64,000 nucleotides of DNA from an uncultured Clostridia bacterium (GCA_946187325.1 CAMHQC010000001.1:104889-168888); one strand, 5' to 3'. Shown: positions 50,483 to 58,977, numbered from the stretch's first letter. Numbers and translations: made by a program. The notes: a model not told the origin generated them from the letters alone.

Positions 50483-52546
50483 TTGAAACAATATGATGCC
50501 AAAAACATTCTAAATATCGCTCTCGCGGGTCACGCGGGATGCGGAAAAACTTCTTTAGCGGAGTCTATGCTCTATTTAGCTAAGGCGAGCGACCGCTTCG
50601 GAAGCGTAAGCGACGGTAATACCGTACTCGACTACGACGCTGAGGAAATTAAGCGACAGGTATCTCTTATGACCGCGGTTGCTCCTCTCGAGTGGAAAAA
50701 CACCAAGATTAATATTATCGACACTCCGGGTCTTTTCGATTTTGAGGGCGGAGTTTCCGAGGGTATGCGCGCGGCTGACAGCGCGTTAATCGTAGTTTCG
50801 GGTAAAGACGGCGTAGGCGTCGGAACCGAAAAAGCCGTTAAGGCGGCTGTTAAACAGGATATCGCTAAGATATTCTTCGTTAACGGAGTTTGCGACGAGA
50901 ACGCTCGTTTCTATAGAGTATTTGAGGACTTAAAATCTACATTCGGCCCGTCCGTATGTCCTGTAGTAGTTCCTTATATCGAAAACGGTAAGGCTGAGGT
51001 TTATGTAAACCTCTTTGAGTACCGCGCTTATAGATATGAAAACGGCGTTGCTACTCCCTGCGATATGCCCGACTTAGGCGATCGTTTAGAAGGACTTAGA
51101 GAAGCTATCAAGGAAGCTGTAGCCGAGACAAGCGAGGAAATGCTCGATAAGTTCCTCGAGGGCGAGGAGTTTACTCCCGAGGAAATTGCCGTAGGCGTAT
51201 CTCAGGGCGTAAAAGACGGCTCTATCTGTCCTGTATTCTGCGGCGACGCTCATAATACATTCGCTATAGATATGTTCCTTAACTCGTTAATCTGGCTCGC
51301 TCCCAAGGCTGATTCCCACGATGAAATCGGCGTTGACCCCAACGGTGAACCCGTAGAGGTAAGCGTATCGGCTGACGGCGCGGCAGCGGCTATCGTGTTT
51401 AAGACAGTATCCGACCCGTTCGTTGGTAAGCTCTCTTACGTAAAGGCTGTTTCGGGCAAGATTTCTTCCGACGTACCCGTTATTAATATGAGAACAGGCG
51501 AGCCCGTTCGTATCACAAAGGTTCTCACCGTCCGCGGTAAAAAGCAGGAGGACGCTAAGTTTATCGGTGCCGGCGATATCGGTGCTATTCCTAAGCTCAA
51601 CGACGTTAAAACAGGCGATACGCTATGTTCACCGCTCAGAAAGGTTACCTTAGAAGGTATCTCCTACGGAGTAAGCTCCTACGCGCGCGCTATCAAGCCC
51701 AAGACTAAGGGCGACGAGGATAAGGTCGCTCAGGCTGTTAAGAAGATTATGGAAGAAGATCCGACTATTAAGTATTTCCACAATCACGAAACTCACCAGA
51801 TGCTCGTTTACGGTATGGGTGAACAGCATCTTGACGTTCTTATCTCCAAGATTAAGAGCAAATATAACGTAGACGCTGTACTCGATACTCCCAAGGTCGC
51901 TTACAGAGAAACTATCCGCAAACCTGTTAAGGTTCAGGGACGCCATAAGAAGCAGTCGGGCGGACACGGCCAGTTCGGCGACGTTTGGATTGAGTTCTCT
52001 CCCTGCGACAGCGATTCTCTCGAGTTCACCGAGTCTATCGTCGGCGGCGCTGTACCTAAGGGATTCTTCCCCGCGGTAGAAAAAGGACTTCGCGACGCTA
52101 TCCGGAAAGGCCCTCTCGCGGGTTACCCCGTAGTCGGACTTAAAGCTAACCTCTACGACGGTTCTTACCACCCCGTAGACAGCTCCGAGATGTCGTTCAA
52201 GATGGCGGCTCAGATTGCGTATAAAAACGGACTTCCCCAGGCAAGTCCCACACTCCTCGAGCCTATCGGCGCTTTAGCGGCGACAGTTCCCGACGACCAT
52301 ATGGGCGACGTAATGGGCGAGGTTACAAAACGCCGCGGCAGAGTTACAGGTATGAATCCTGCCGAGGAAAAGGGAATGCAGGTTGTAGAAGCTGAGGTTC
52401 CCGTAGCCGAGATGGACGATTTCGCTACATTTATCCGCCAGTGTACTCAGGGACGCGGAAGCTATACCTTTGAGTTCGTACGTTACGAGGACGCTCCCGC
52501 TAACGTAGCTTCTAAGGTTATCGAAGAAGCTAAGGCGGACGAATAA
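50483..52546 (+). CDS. Elongation factor G-like GTPase (paralogue)
   Basis: A 687-aa translational GTPase of the EF-G fold, but not the canonical fusA (no rpsL/rpsG/tuf neighbours). G1 is 'GHAGCGKT' (16-23), G3 'DTPGLFD' (80-86). The G4 position reads 'FVNGVCDENARF' where NKxD is expected. Domains II to V follow, with 'GMGEQHLDVLISKIK' and 'YRETIRKPV'. The TTG start at 50483 is chosen because AAAGGG lies nine bases upstream; ATG 50465 has no ribosome site. EF-G2-type paralogues take part in translation recovery or ribosome recycling in some species. Role here is inferred. Terminator follows. Confidence 0.88.
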   Translation: MKQYDAKNILNIALAGHAGCGKTSLAESMLYLAKASDRFGSVSDGNTVLDYDAEEIKRQVSLMTAVAPLEWKNTKINIIDTPGLFDFEGGVSEGMRAADSALIVVSGKDGVGVGTEKAVKAAVKQDIAKIFFVNGVCDENARFYRVFEDLKSTFGPSVCPVVVPYIENGKAEVYVNLFEYRAYRYENGVATPCDMPDLGDRLEGLREAIKEAVAETSEEMLDKFLEGEEFTPEEIAVGVSQGVKDGSICPVFCGDAHNTFAIDMFLNSLIWLAPKADSHDEIGVDPNGEPVEVSVSADGAAAAIVFKTVSDPFVGKLSYVKAVSGKISSDVPVINMRTGEPVRITKVLTVRGKKQEDAKFIGAGDIGAIPKLNDVKTGDTLCSPLRKVTLEGISYGVSSYARAIKPKTKGDEDKVAQAVKKIMEEDPTIKYFHNHETHQMLVYGMGEQHLDVLISKIKSKYNVDAVLDTPKVAYRETIRKPVKVQGRHKKQSGGHGQFGDVWIEFSPCDSDSLEFTESIVGGAVPKGFFPAVEKGLRDAIRKGPLAGYPVVGLKANLYDGSYHPVDSSEMSFKMAAQIAYKNGLPQASPTLLEPIGALAATVPDDHMGDVMGEVTKRRGRVTGMNPAEEKGMQVVEAEVPVAEMDDFATFIRQCTQGRGSYTFEFVRYEDAPANVASKVIEEAKADE

Positions 52547-52597
52547 TTTCACAATCTTGTTTTTTTCAAGGTTTATAAAGAATAGGCATAACGATTT

Positions 52598-52625
52598 AGG
52601 GCTGACCGTGCGGTCAGCCCTTTCT
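52598..52625 (+). terminator. Terminator of EF-G-like gene
   Basis: AGGGCTGACC/GGTCAGCCCT stem with GTGC loop and TTTCT tail. Confidence 0.88.
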
Positions 52626-52634
52626 ACATTACTA

Positions 52635-52663
52635 TTGACGTTTGCGAACAAACGTGTTAAAAT
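52635..52663 (+). promoter_or_regulatory. Promoter with palindromic operator for 22-aa peptide gene
   Basis: TTGACG (52635-52640), 17 bases, TAAAAT (52658-52663). An inverted repeat ACGTTTG-CGAA-CAAACGT (52638-52655) fills the spacer, well placed for a repressor. One half resembles a LexA half-site (CGAAC), the other does not. Confidence 0.68.
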
Positions 52664-52771
52664 TTATTTGTGAGCTATCCTAAAACGGAAGCGGTTAGCC
52701 TTCCCGCAAGGTACTGTGAGCCTTGTTTACATAGAAACCCGTAAGGGAATATGTATTGGGAGGGGATTGCT

Positions 52772-52840
52772 ATGTACGAAATAATTCTGTACTTAACAAT
52801 TGTACTCTTGATAATTATATCATTTAAATATGATAAATAA
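52772..52840 (+). CDS. 22-aa hydrophobic peptide, possible small toxin
   Basis: The frame encodes MYEIILYLTI, then more Leu/Ile/Val, then the charged end SFKYDK. It is a single membrane helix with a short basic end, typical of small type I toxins or leader peptides. GGGAGGGG lies seven bases before the ATG. About 100 nt of structured leader (several GC-rich hairpins such as GGAAGCGG/CCTTCC near 52690) separate promoter and start. It has its own promoter, palindromic operator and terminator. No antisense RNA promoter is obvious, so the toxin idea remains inference. Confidence 0.6.
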   Translation: MYEIILYLTIVLLIIISFKYDK

Positions 52841-52844
52841 AAAG

Positions 52845-52882
52845 AGTAACGACCGCTCAGTCTAATTAGCGGTCGTTATTCT
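52845..52882 (+). terminator. Terminator of 22-aa peptide gene
   Basis: Perfect AACGACCGCT/AGCGGTCGTT stem with a ten-base loop and ATTCTTATAA tail. Confidence 0.85.
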
Positions 52883-52978
52883 TATAATAACACTCTAATA
52901 TACGGCTAACCGTTTCTCGGATAGCTCCGTTTCTATAATCATTATAGCATAAATATATTCTTTGTCAACTTATTGTTA

Positions 52979-53206
52979 TCAATCCCTGAACTCAAATAAG
53001 CTTTTGACGGGAATACTTAACGCGTCCGCAATCGCGAAAATAATAGAAAGAGACGCGCTTACCGTTGCGTTCTCTATTCGTGATAAATGCAGGCGTGAAA
53101 TGCCGACAATCTCGGCGAGAGCCTCCTGAGTAATATTCTGTTCTCTGCGGTAATACGCGATATTTAATCCGACTTTTTTAAATGTATTGTAATACCTTGT
53201 GTCCAT
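52979..53206 (-). CDS. XRE-family HTH regulator
   Basis: A 75-aa protein consisting of little but a Cro/CI-type helix-turn-helix: 'GLNIAYYRREQNITQEALAE' then 'IVGISRLHLSRIEN' and 'FAIADALSIPVKSLFEF'. Several start codons are possible (GTG 53215, ATG 53209 or 53206); none has a strong SD. It is convergent with the 22-aa peptide gene. Whether it binds the palindrome in that promoter is unknown. Confidence 0.85.
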   Translation of the reverse strand: MDTRYYNTFKKVGLNIAYYRREQNITQEALAEIVGISRLHLSRIENATVSASLSIIFAIADALSIPVKSLFEFRD

Positions 53207-53496
53207 CATTATCACCCAATATTATTGTATTACTCGAGAGAGTAGTTATCCATTAACTATATAGTAACAAATGATATATAATAATATACATAATATACTA
53301 AATAATATATATTGACTTTAGAAAATACGGGTGTTATAATAAATTCAAAGAATACGTAATAAACTTTTTTGAAAAAATTTTAAAATTCCACTCTAATTTT
53401 CCCGATTTATTCCGTCTATATTAATAGGGGGATTTAATTTCCGTCTAAGAGGCTTAAAGTATTGCGATATAATATTATTAATCAGGAGGTAACCTT
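53207..53496. other. AT-rich divergent region
   Basis: No gene. It contains an inverted TACTC-TCT-CGAGTA-like repeat (about 53231-53244), AT-rich stretches and TATAAT (53468-53473) without a clear -35 box for the next gene. Confidence 0.4.
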
Positions 53497-54720
53497 ATGA
53501 AAAATCTTAAAAAAATAATGAGCGTACTGCTCACGGCGATGATAGTATTTTCCGCGGCGGCGGTAATTCCGACGGCTTCGGCTAAAACGGTTAAAAAGCT
53601 AAAGAAGCCGACTAAGTTCAGCGCGAAGCTTAAAAGCTCTTCGGACTTATTAGGCTACGGAAGTTACGTACAGCTCAGCTGGAAAAAGGTAAAGAACGCT
53701 AAGAAATACGAGATTTACCGCGCTAAGCTTAACGCTAAGGGCAAGGGAAACTATAAGAAACTCAAAGCCGTTAAAAAGGTTAAGTATAACGACTTCTCTA
53801 TAAATTCAGGCACATATTATAAATACAAAGTCCGCGCCGTAAACGGAAAGGTAAAGAGTAAATTTTCCGCCGCTTCGAAAAAGCTCGGCTATATGAATAC
53901 TCCGACTTTCGGGGTCGGTATGAACGAGAAGTGCGACGCGATTGATATGCAGTGGTTTAAGATAGGCGGAGCGACGGGTTATAAGATTTATAAGAGTACC
54001 GATAAGGGTAAGAGCTATAAGCTCCTTAAAAGCTCTAAATCCTTTAAACAGAAGGATGGAGTGTACACTTATACCGATACTTCCGTTAAGCTCGGCGAGC
54101 ATTATTACTACTACATAACCGCTTATAATTCGGTAATGACTTCGAAGAAAAGCAACGTCTACCGCAAGGTGTTTAAGGACTACCAGTTCGCCGTACAGGC
54201 GGGCGATACAACGAGCGTTAACTTCCTCTCAATGCTGACATCGTTCGGCTATGATGACGTAGAGTCCGAGGACGAGAGTATCGCGACCTGTAAAATCTCC
54301 GAAAAATCTTCGGGAGAGCAGGAGCTTCTCCTCACAGGTGTAAAAGAGGGCTATACTTATCTTAAATTCAAATCCGAATACGACACCGCTAATGTGGGCA
54401 GAGTTAAGGTTAAGGTGACAAACGAGCCCGTGTACGATTTTGTGCTGAAAAAGGGCGAGAGCGCCGAGGTTTACGATTTCGATTCGATTAAAAGCGATAT
54501 CGATAAGTTCAAATCTATGGGGATGAAGATAAAGATTTCCGCGGTTTCTAACGCTCCCGAAATCGCTAAAATCACCAATCCCGGTTCGCTTAACTTTAAA
54601 ATAGTCGGCGTTTCCGAGGGCGAGGTTCTCGTAAAAGTTAAAATATCCTTAGACGTTGAGGGCGATACACAGGATGTATTGACCGCGAAGTATATGGTTA
54701 GGGTAACAGAAGTAATCTGA
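53497..54720 (+). CDS. Secreted Fn3-domain surface protein
   Basis: A 407-aa protein with signal peptide (1-29, ending 'PTASA'). Two Fn3-like domains follow (about 33-130, 'VQLSWKKVKNAKKYEIYRA'; and 131-230, 'IDMQWFKIGGATGYKIYKS'), then a region of beta-rich Ig-like modules (240-407, 'ESIATCKISEKSSGEQELLL'). Lys-rich composition matches the C-termini of the two cohesin-like proteins. AGGAGG precedes ATG 53497. No catalytic motif; probably binds wall or carbohydrates. Confidence 0.8.
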   Translation: MKNLKKIMSVLLTAMIVFSAAAVIPTASAKTVKKLKKPTKFSAKLKSSSDLLGYGSYVQLSWKKVKNAKKYEIYRAKLNAKGKGNYKKLKAVKKVKYNDFSINSGTYYKYKVRAVNGKVKSKFSAASKKLGYMNTPTFGVGMNEKCDAIDMQWFKIGGATGYKIYKSTDKGKSYKLLKSSKSFKQKDGVYTYTDTSVKLGEHYYYYITAYNSVMTSKKSNVYRKVFKDYQFAVQAGDTTSVNFLSMLTSFGYDDVESEDESIATCKISEKSSGEQELLLTGVKEGYTYLKFKSEYDTANVGRVKVKVTNEPVYDFVLKKGESAEVYDFDSIKSDIDKFKSMGMKIKISAVSNAPEIAKITNPGSLNFKIVGVSEGEVLVKVKISLDVEGDTQDVLTAKYMVRVTEVI

Positions 54721-54792
54721 ACCTCGGTTTTGTCGGACAGATTTCCGCCTACCCTTTGTTAAAATGCTCGGAAACCCTTAAGGTTGATGGTT

Positions 54793-54825
54793 AAAAAAGG
54801 GCTTGCTTTACGCAAGCCTTTTTAG
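54793..54825 (+). terminator. Terminator of Fn3-domain gene
   Basis: GGCTTGC/GCAAGCC stem, TTTA loop and TTTTTAG tail. Confidence 0.85.
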
Positions 54826-54962
54826 TTTGGAGTAAAATACTTGTCCCCCTTGTTAAAGGGGGACAAGTATGCTCTCCGCCGATAAGTATGATAGGTAGGT
54901 ACTGCCCGACCTAAACTTCACATTCCACACTCAACACTTTAATTATTAAAAATATTCTTCTC

Positions 54963-54989
54963 ACACATTCTCCTTGCCTCCATAATATG
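54963..54989 (+). promoter_or_regulatory. Possible sigma-K-type promoter of Cys-rich protein
   Basis: AC (54963-54964), 16 bases, CATAATATG (54981-54989) against the sigma-K pattern AC-N16-CATANNNTA (one mismatch in the -10). No sigma-A promoter is seen. GGAGG precedes ATG 55023. Confidence 0.45.
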
Positions 54990-55022
54990 TAGTGTTAATA
55001 AATTAAATGGAGGTAATTAACT

Positions 55023-55829
55023 ATGCCCGATGTTCCTTTAAAGACGTCCGCTTCTAATAATTGTTCCGACGACGCGGAGCAGTCCTTTTGCATAGACGCC
55101 GACCGTGTCTACGATTCGTGCGGAGATAAAGATTGTCTTTCGGAGATGAGAGTTTTCTTTACCGAAGCTAACCAGAATATCATAAACACCGCTGTGTCGG
55201 TAAGAATCAGAGAGGCTAATATTCTTAATACCGTTGTTAACGTAGAGCCCGTAACCTACCACTGCGGATTTTACTCGGTGGATATGACCTTCTACTTCGA
55301 GATTGTCCTCGACGTTTACTCGAGCGACGGCTCCGCTCCGACTACCGTAAACGGACTTTCCGTATTCGCTAAGCGCGTTATCCTTTACGGCGGAAACGGC
55401 AACGTAGCCGTATTTACAAGCGAACCCGAAAGTACCTGCGTTAACCCCGACGAGTCGAGCTTGCCTGTCGCAAAGGTTCAGGTAGCTCAGCCGATGGCGC
55501 TTACCGCCTGCCTTACCGAGTGTTGCAGTCCGTGTATGCCGAGCGCGGCTATTCCCGACTGTGTAACCGAGTATTTCGGCTCGGCGATTGTGCCGTCGCA
55601 GGCTCGATCTGTTCTCGCCACCATCGGTGTGTTTACGATAGTACAGCTCAAGCGCACTGTCCAGATGCTGATTCCCGCGTTCGATTTCTGTGTTCCCGAT
55701 AAGGAGTGCGTAACTTCTACGGATAATCCGTGCGATATGTTCTCGAGGGTTGACTTCCCTGTAGAGCAGTTCTTCCCGCCGAACTTAGCGGATATCGATC
55801 CCGATAATATTGAGACTTGCGGGTGTTAG
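55023..55829 (+). CDS. Cys-rich conserved hypothetical protein (possible spore-associated)
   Basis: A 268-aa soluble protein with sixteen or so Cys. It contains 'DADRVYDSCGDKDCLSEMRVFF', in parts, then 'EPVTYHCGFYSVDMTFYFEI' and 'LTACLTECCSPCMP', and ends 'PDNIETCGC'. I recall a widely conserved Clostridia family with the same opening and no assigned function; a spore-coat role is inferred only from the Cys pattern and the sigma-K-like promoter. There is no signal peptide. AATGGAGG precedes ATG. Confidence 0.7.
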   Translation: MPDVPLKTSASNNCSDDAEQSFCIDADRVYDSCGDKDCLSEMRVFFTEANQNIINTAVSVRIREANILNTVVNVEPVTYHCGFYSVDMTFYFEIVLDVYSSDGSAPTTVNGLSVFAKRVILYGGNGNVAVFTSEPESTCVNPDESSLPVAKVQVAQPMALTACLTECCSPCMPSAAIPDCVTEYFGSAIVPSQARSVLATIGVFTIVQLKRTVQMLIPAFDFCVPDKECVTSTDNPCDMFSRVDFPVEQFFPPNLADIDPDNIETCGC

Positions 55830-55840
55830 TGTTTTAAAAA

Positions 55841-55932
55841 AGGGCAAAGGGCACAGGGGAAAGTGGAAAGGGTATGTCGGGAATGTACTGTATTCTTCTT
55901 AGCCCTTAGCCCTAAACAGCCCTTAGCCCTAA
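55841..55932. repeat. Gene-less relative of the 500-bp inverted-repeat element
   Basis: AGGGCAAAGGGCACAGGGG at the left and TTAGCCCTTAGCCCTAA-type sequences at the right frame only ~30 bases. Same TTAGGGC-like termini as 42170-42669 but without the S23 gene. Confidence 0.6.
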
Positions 55933-55962
55933 AAAAAGGTCGGTTAAACCGACCTTTTTTAA
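55931..55962 (-). terminator. Terminator of HAD/PPIase pair
   Basis: AAAGGTCGGT/ACCGACCTTT stem, TAA loop; minus-strand tail TTTTTTT. It overlaps the stop codon of the HAD gene. Confidence 0.85.
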
Positions 55963-56804
55963 CTATCTATTGATTTCATCTGTCTAGAGTATTCCTCGCC
56001 GAGCTTATCGGCAATCGCCATATTGCGTATAATGTCCTTAACCGTGCGGTCAAGCCCCTCGCCCTCGCTGTAGTCGGCGGGGTAGATAAAGTCCACACGG
56101 TCTTTTTTAAGAAGCTCCTTTACCTTATCGTCGAGCGACTGGTAAACGGCTATCGCCTTACCGCCGTAGCTTTTCATCATCTTCATACACGGTACGTCCG
56201 AAAGTCCGTCGCCTATGTAAATCATATTCTGGAACGGAATACGCTTGCTGTCGTCGGGCATACTGCGGTTCAGGTCAACGTCGTTGGAAACGTCTAAAAC
56301 GCCCTTGTTTATGCGGTAAACGAACTGGGTTTTGTTGGTGTAGTTAACCGCGGTTTTAGGCCATACGGCTATGCCCTCGTCGTTGTAAAGATACTCGCAC
56401 GCGAAAATATTCTTAAACTCGCCGCTTATTACCGTGCCGTCGATAATCTCCTTCATACCCGAAGAGATTACGTAATGCTCGATTATAACGCCGTTCTCCT
56501 CGCCGAACTTATTGATTCTCGAAAACCACTCCTCGACGCCCTTAAAGAACTCGATACCTTTTCCGTTTTCTTCGAGTCGGTCGCGTTTAAGCGGAATATT
56601 TCTCTCTTTCGATAGCTTTATCGCCGCGTACATATACGCTAAAACCGAGTCCATATGCTCGCTCTGCTGAATCTCGTTGGTATAGCTCCAAAAGTCGCCG
56701 ACTTCCATTTTAAGACTCGGAATAAAGCGGTAATTCTGCATATCCTTGGTACAGAGGGTTTTATCGAAGTCATACATTATAGCGATAATCGGTTTAGTGT
56801 TCAC
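55959..56804 (-). CDS. HAD-superfamily hydrolase (HAD-IB-like)
   Basis: A 281-aa haloacid dehalogenase-like protein. Motif I is 'IMYDFDKTLCTKD', motif II 'YVISSGMKEI', and motif IV 'MIYIGDGLSDVPCMKMMK'. The cap is helical (residues 30-110). Substrate unknown; similar proteins occur across Clostridia. It starts three bases after the PPIase stop on the minus strand, so the two are co-transcribed. Confidence 0.85.
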   Translation of the reverse strand: MNTKPIIAIMYDFDKTLCTKDMQNYRFIPSLKMEVGDFWSYTNEIQQSEHMDSVLAYMYAAIKLSKERNIPLKRDRLEENGKGIEFFKGVEEWFSRINKFGEENGVIIEHYVISSGMKEIIDGTVISGEFKNIFACEYLYNDEGIAVWPKTAVNYTNKTQFVYRINKGVLDVSNDVDLNRSMPDDSKRIPFQNMIYIGDGLSDVPCMKMMKSYGGKAIAVYQSLDDKVKELLKKDRVDFIYPADYSEGEGLDRTVKDIIRNMAIADKLGEEYSRQMKSIDS

Positions 56805-56807
56805 TGA

Positions 56808-57764
56808 TTATTTGTACTCCTTAATCTCAATCGACTTTATAGTAACGTCCTTTTCGGGTTTATCGGAGGCGTCGGTCTTAACTTTAGCGATTTTATCCAC
56901 AACGTCCATTCCGTCGTAAACCTGAGCGAATACTGTGTGGCCCGCGTCTACAGCGTTATAAGCTCCGTCTAAGGAAGGGTTTCCGCCGTTCTTTTCGTAG
57001 AGCTTTCTTACTTCCTTGGGTACTACGTCCGTGTCGTAGGCTGAGGTTCCTATCTGCGCTACTACGGAAGAAAGCTGAGTTGAGTCGTCCTTGCTGTTGG
57101 TGAAATAAGGCTTGTTTCTATTCTGCCAGTTGCTTGCTAAAGCGTCGAAACCGCCGTTCTTTTTGAACGCCTTTTTGTCGTTCTGATTTATAAAGAACTG
57201 GCTTCCGTTGGTATCCTTACCGCTGTTCGCCATAGCTACCGAGCCTCTGAGATTTAAAAGCTTATCGCAGAACTCGTCCTCCAAGGTGTCGCCGTTCGCG
57301 GTTTTTCCGCCTGTGCCGTCGAAGTTTTCGTAGTCGCCGCCCTGAATCATAAAGTCGTTAATTACGCGGTGGAAGATAGATTTATTGTACTTACCGCTTT
57401 TCGCTATGTCGATAAAGTTCTTAACGGTATTCGGAGCGTATTTATCGAAAAATTTAATCGAAATATCGCCGTAATTTGTGTGCATAATAGCGACTGTATC
57501 GCCTTTTTTGGGTTTTTCAAGCTGGAAACCGTAATCCTCGTCCTCGGCATATGTGATGTCGGGGTCTACGCCGTAGGAGGTAACGTCTACTCCGCTTTTC
57601 TTTAAGTCCTCGACAGCGGGACTGCTTTTAGCGGCAGATACCGTAGCCGCCTCGGTAGCTTCGGTTGTATTCTTTTTATCCTCTCCGCAAGCCGTAAGAG
57701 CAGCCGCCGAAGCGGAAATTAGTACAGCCGAGAGAAGTATTGATATAATTCTTTTAGATTTCAT
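56808..57764 (-). CDS. Peptidyl-prolyl isomerase (cyclophilin) lipoprotein
   Basis: A 318-aa lipoprotein with signal 'MKSKRIISILLSAVLISASA' and lipobox LTAC. After a linker, the cyclophilin domain (about 100-318) has 'NFIDIAKSGKYNKSIFHRVI', 'FMIQGGDYENFDGTGG' and 'GSVAMANSGKDTNGSQFFI' in parts; it folds proteins outside the membrane. ATG 57764 has AAAGGACG upstream; the longer frame to 57851 has no ribosome site. Confidence 0.92.
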   Translation of the reverse strand: MKSKRIISILLSAVLISASAAALTACGEDKKNTTEATEAATVSAAKSSPAVEDLKKSGVDVTSYGVDPDITYAEDEDYGFQLEKPKKGDTVAIMHTNYGDISIKFFDKYAPNTVKNFIDIAKSGKYNKSIFHRVINDFMIQGGDYENFDGTGGKTANGDTLEDEFCDKLLNLRGSVAMANSGKDTNGSQFFINQNDKKAFKKNGGFDALASNWQNRNKPYFTNSKDDSTQLSSVVAQIGTSAYDTDVVPKEVRKLYEKNGGNPSLDGAYNAVDAGHTVFAQVYDGMDVVDKIAKVKTDASDKPEKDVTIKSIEIKEYK

Positions 57765-57962
57765 ATATTTCGTCCTTTCCTGAAAATTCTCTTTTATTGT
57801 AGTATAAATGCCCGCAAATTGCAAGTGTAATAAAAGGACAAATTTCCTCATATGTTTTCTTAGGAGTTTTTCTTTATAGGGAACCGCTCGCAGCGTTGGG
57901 TTATAATATAGTTTGCTGTTTAACTGACAATTGCTGTTACGGAAACAACTATAAAGAAAGAA

Positions 57963-58032
57963 TTAATATTGCCCGCTCAGTTGCGCCCCGCGCGCGATCG
58001 GCGGCTAAAATAATCGCGCGCAGGGCGCGCAC
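57963..58032 (+). repeat. GC-rich hairpin in leader of S1-domain gene
   Basis: GCGCCCCGCGCGCGAT / ATCGCGCGCAGGGCGCGC forms a 16-bp stem (with mismatch) 21 bases upstream of the start codon. The flank shares CTCAGTTGCGC with the palindrome in the 176-bp repeats (8.65 kb, inverted). Confidence 0.7.
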
Positions 58033-58053
58033 GCTTTTTATGGAGGAATACTA

Positions 58054-58977
58054 ATGTCAACATTTTTACCCGAGGGAAACTTAATTGACACCGAGGAGAA
58101 TAAGCTTTATATAAATAACCCCGAAAAGCTTAAAGAAGCTATGGCGAGAGGGAAGATACTCGAGGCTAAGGTGCTTGTGTGCGACAGGGCTCATAATCTG
58201 CACCTTAACTTAGGCGGAATTAAAGCCGTTATTCCGAGAGAAGAAGGCGCTATCGGTATCAAGGACGGAACGGTGAGGGATATCGCCGTTATTTCGCGCG
58301 TTAACCGACCGGTGTGTTTCGTGGTTACCGATATAACCGCCGGCGCCGACGGCGAACCGCTCGCCGTGCTTTCCAGAGAGAAAGCCCAGCGTATGTGCTT
58401 TAATAATTATATCGATACCTTAATCCCGGGCGATATAATCGACGCCAAGGTGAGCCGTCTTGAAACGTTCGGAGTGTTCGCTGATATCGGCTGCGGAGTC
58501 GCGGCGCTTATGCCGATTGATACAATTTCCGTGTCGAGAATCGAGCATCCGAGAGAACGCTTTTCTGTAGGTATGGATATAAAAGCCGTTGTTAAATCTA
58601 TCGAAAACGGACGTATAAGCCTCAGCCACAAGGAGCTTCTCGGAACCTGGGAACAGAACGCCGAGATGTTTACCCAGGGCGAAACCGTTACGGGTATAAT
58701 AAGGAGCGTAGAGAGCTACGGAGCGTTTGTGGAACTCAGCCCCAACTTAGCGGGGCTTGCCGAGCCGTATCCCGACGCCGAGGAGGGAATGCAGGCGAGC
58801 GTTTATATAAAAAGTATTATTCCGAAAAAGATGAAGGTTAAGCTGATTATAATTGATACGTTTCAGAATAACTACTCCACCAAGGCGGATAAGTACTTTA
58901 TTAACTCGAACCATATTGATAAGTTTACATACTCGCCCGAGGGAAGCTCACGGGTAGTTGAGACGGTGTTCCGGTAG
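58054..58977 (+). CDS. S1-domain RNA-binding protein
   Basis: A 307-aa protein with two clear S1 domains, at about 125-190 ('PGDIIDAKVSRLETFGVFADIGCGVAALMP', in parts) and 205-270 ('GETVTGIIRSVESYGAFVEL'), and a first, diverged one at 30-110. Related to bacterial S1-like proteins; likely binds RNA or ribosomes. TGGAGG precedes ATG 58054. The leader hairpin at 57963-58032 sits right before the ribosome site and may control translation. Confidence 0.85.
   Translation: MSTFLPEGNLIDTEENKLYINNPEKLKEAMARGKILEAKVLVCDRAHNLHLNLGGIKAVIPREEGAIGIKDGTVRDIAVISRVNRPVCFVVTDITAGADGEPLAVLSREKAQRMCFNNYIDTLIPGDIIDAKVSRLETFGVFADIGCGVAALMPIDTISVSRIEHPRERFSVGMDIKAVVKSIENGRISLSHKELLGTWEQNAEMFTQGETVTGIIRSVESYGAFVELSPNLAGLAEPYPDAEEGMQASVYIKSIIPKKMKVKLIIIDTFQNNYSTKADKYFINSNHIDKFTYSPEGSSRVVETVFR

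Larger units (their letters stand above)
54721..55022. other. Gap with terminator, palindrome and sporulation-type promoter
   Basis: Holds the GGCTTGC/GCAAGCC terminator (54793-54825), a perfect palindrome ACTTGTCCCCC/GGGGGACAAGT (54839-54868, repeat family) and the sigma-K-like promoter described separately. Confidence 0.6.

Noticed and set aside
52645..52658. LexA/SOS box in the 22-aa peptide promoter
   Set aside because: Only the CGAAC half fits the Gram-positive consensus; the other half is GTGTT rather than GTTCG, so an SOS call is not justified on this alone.
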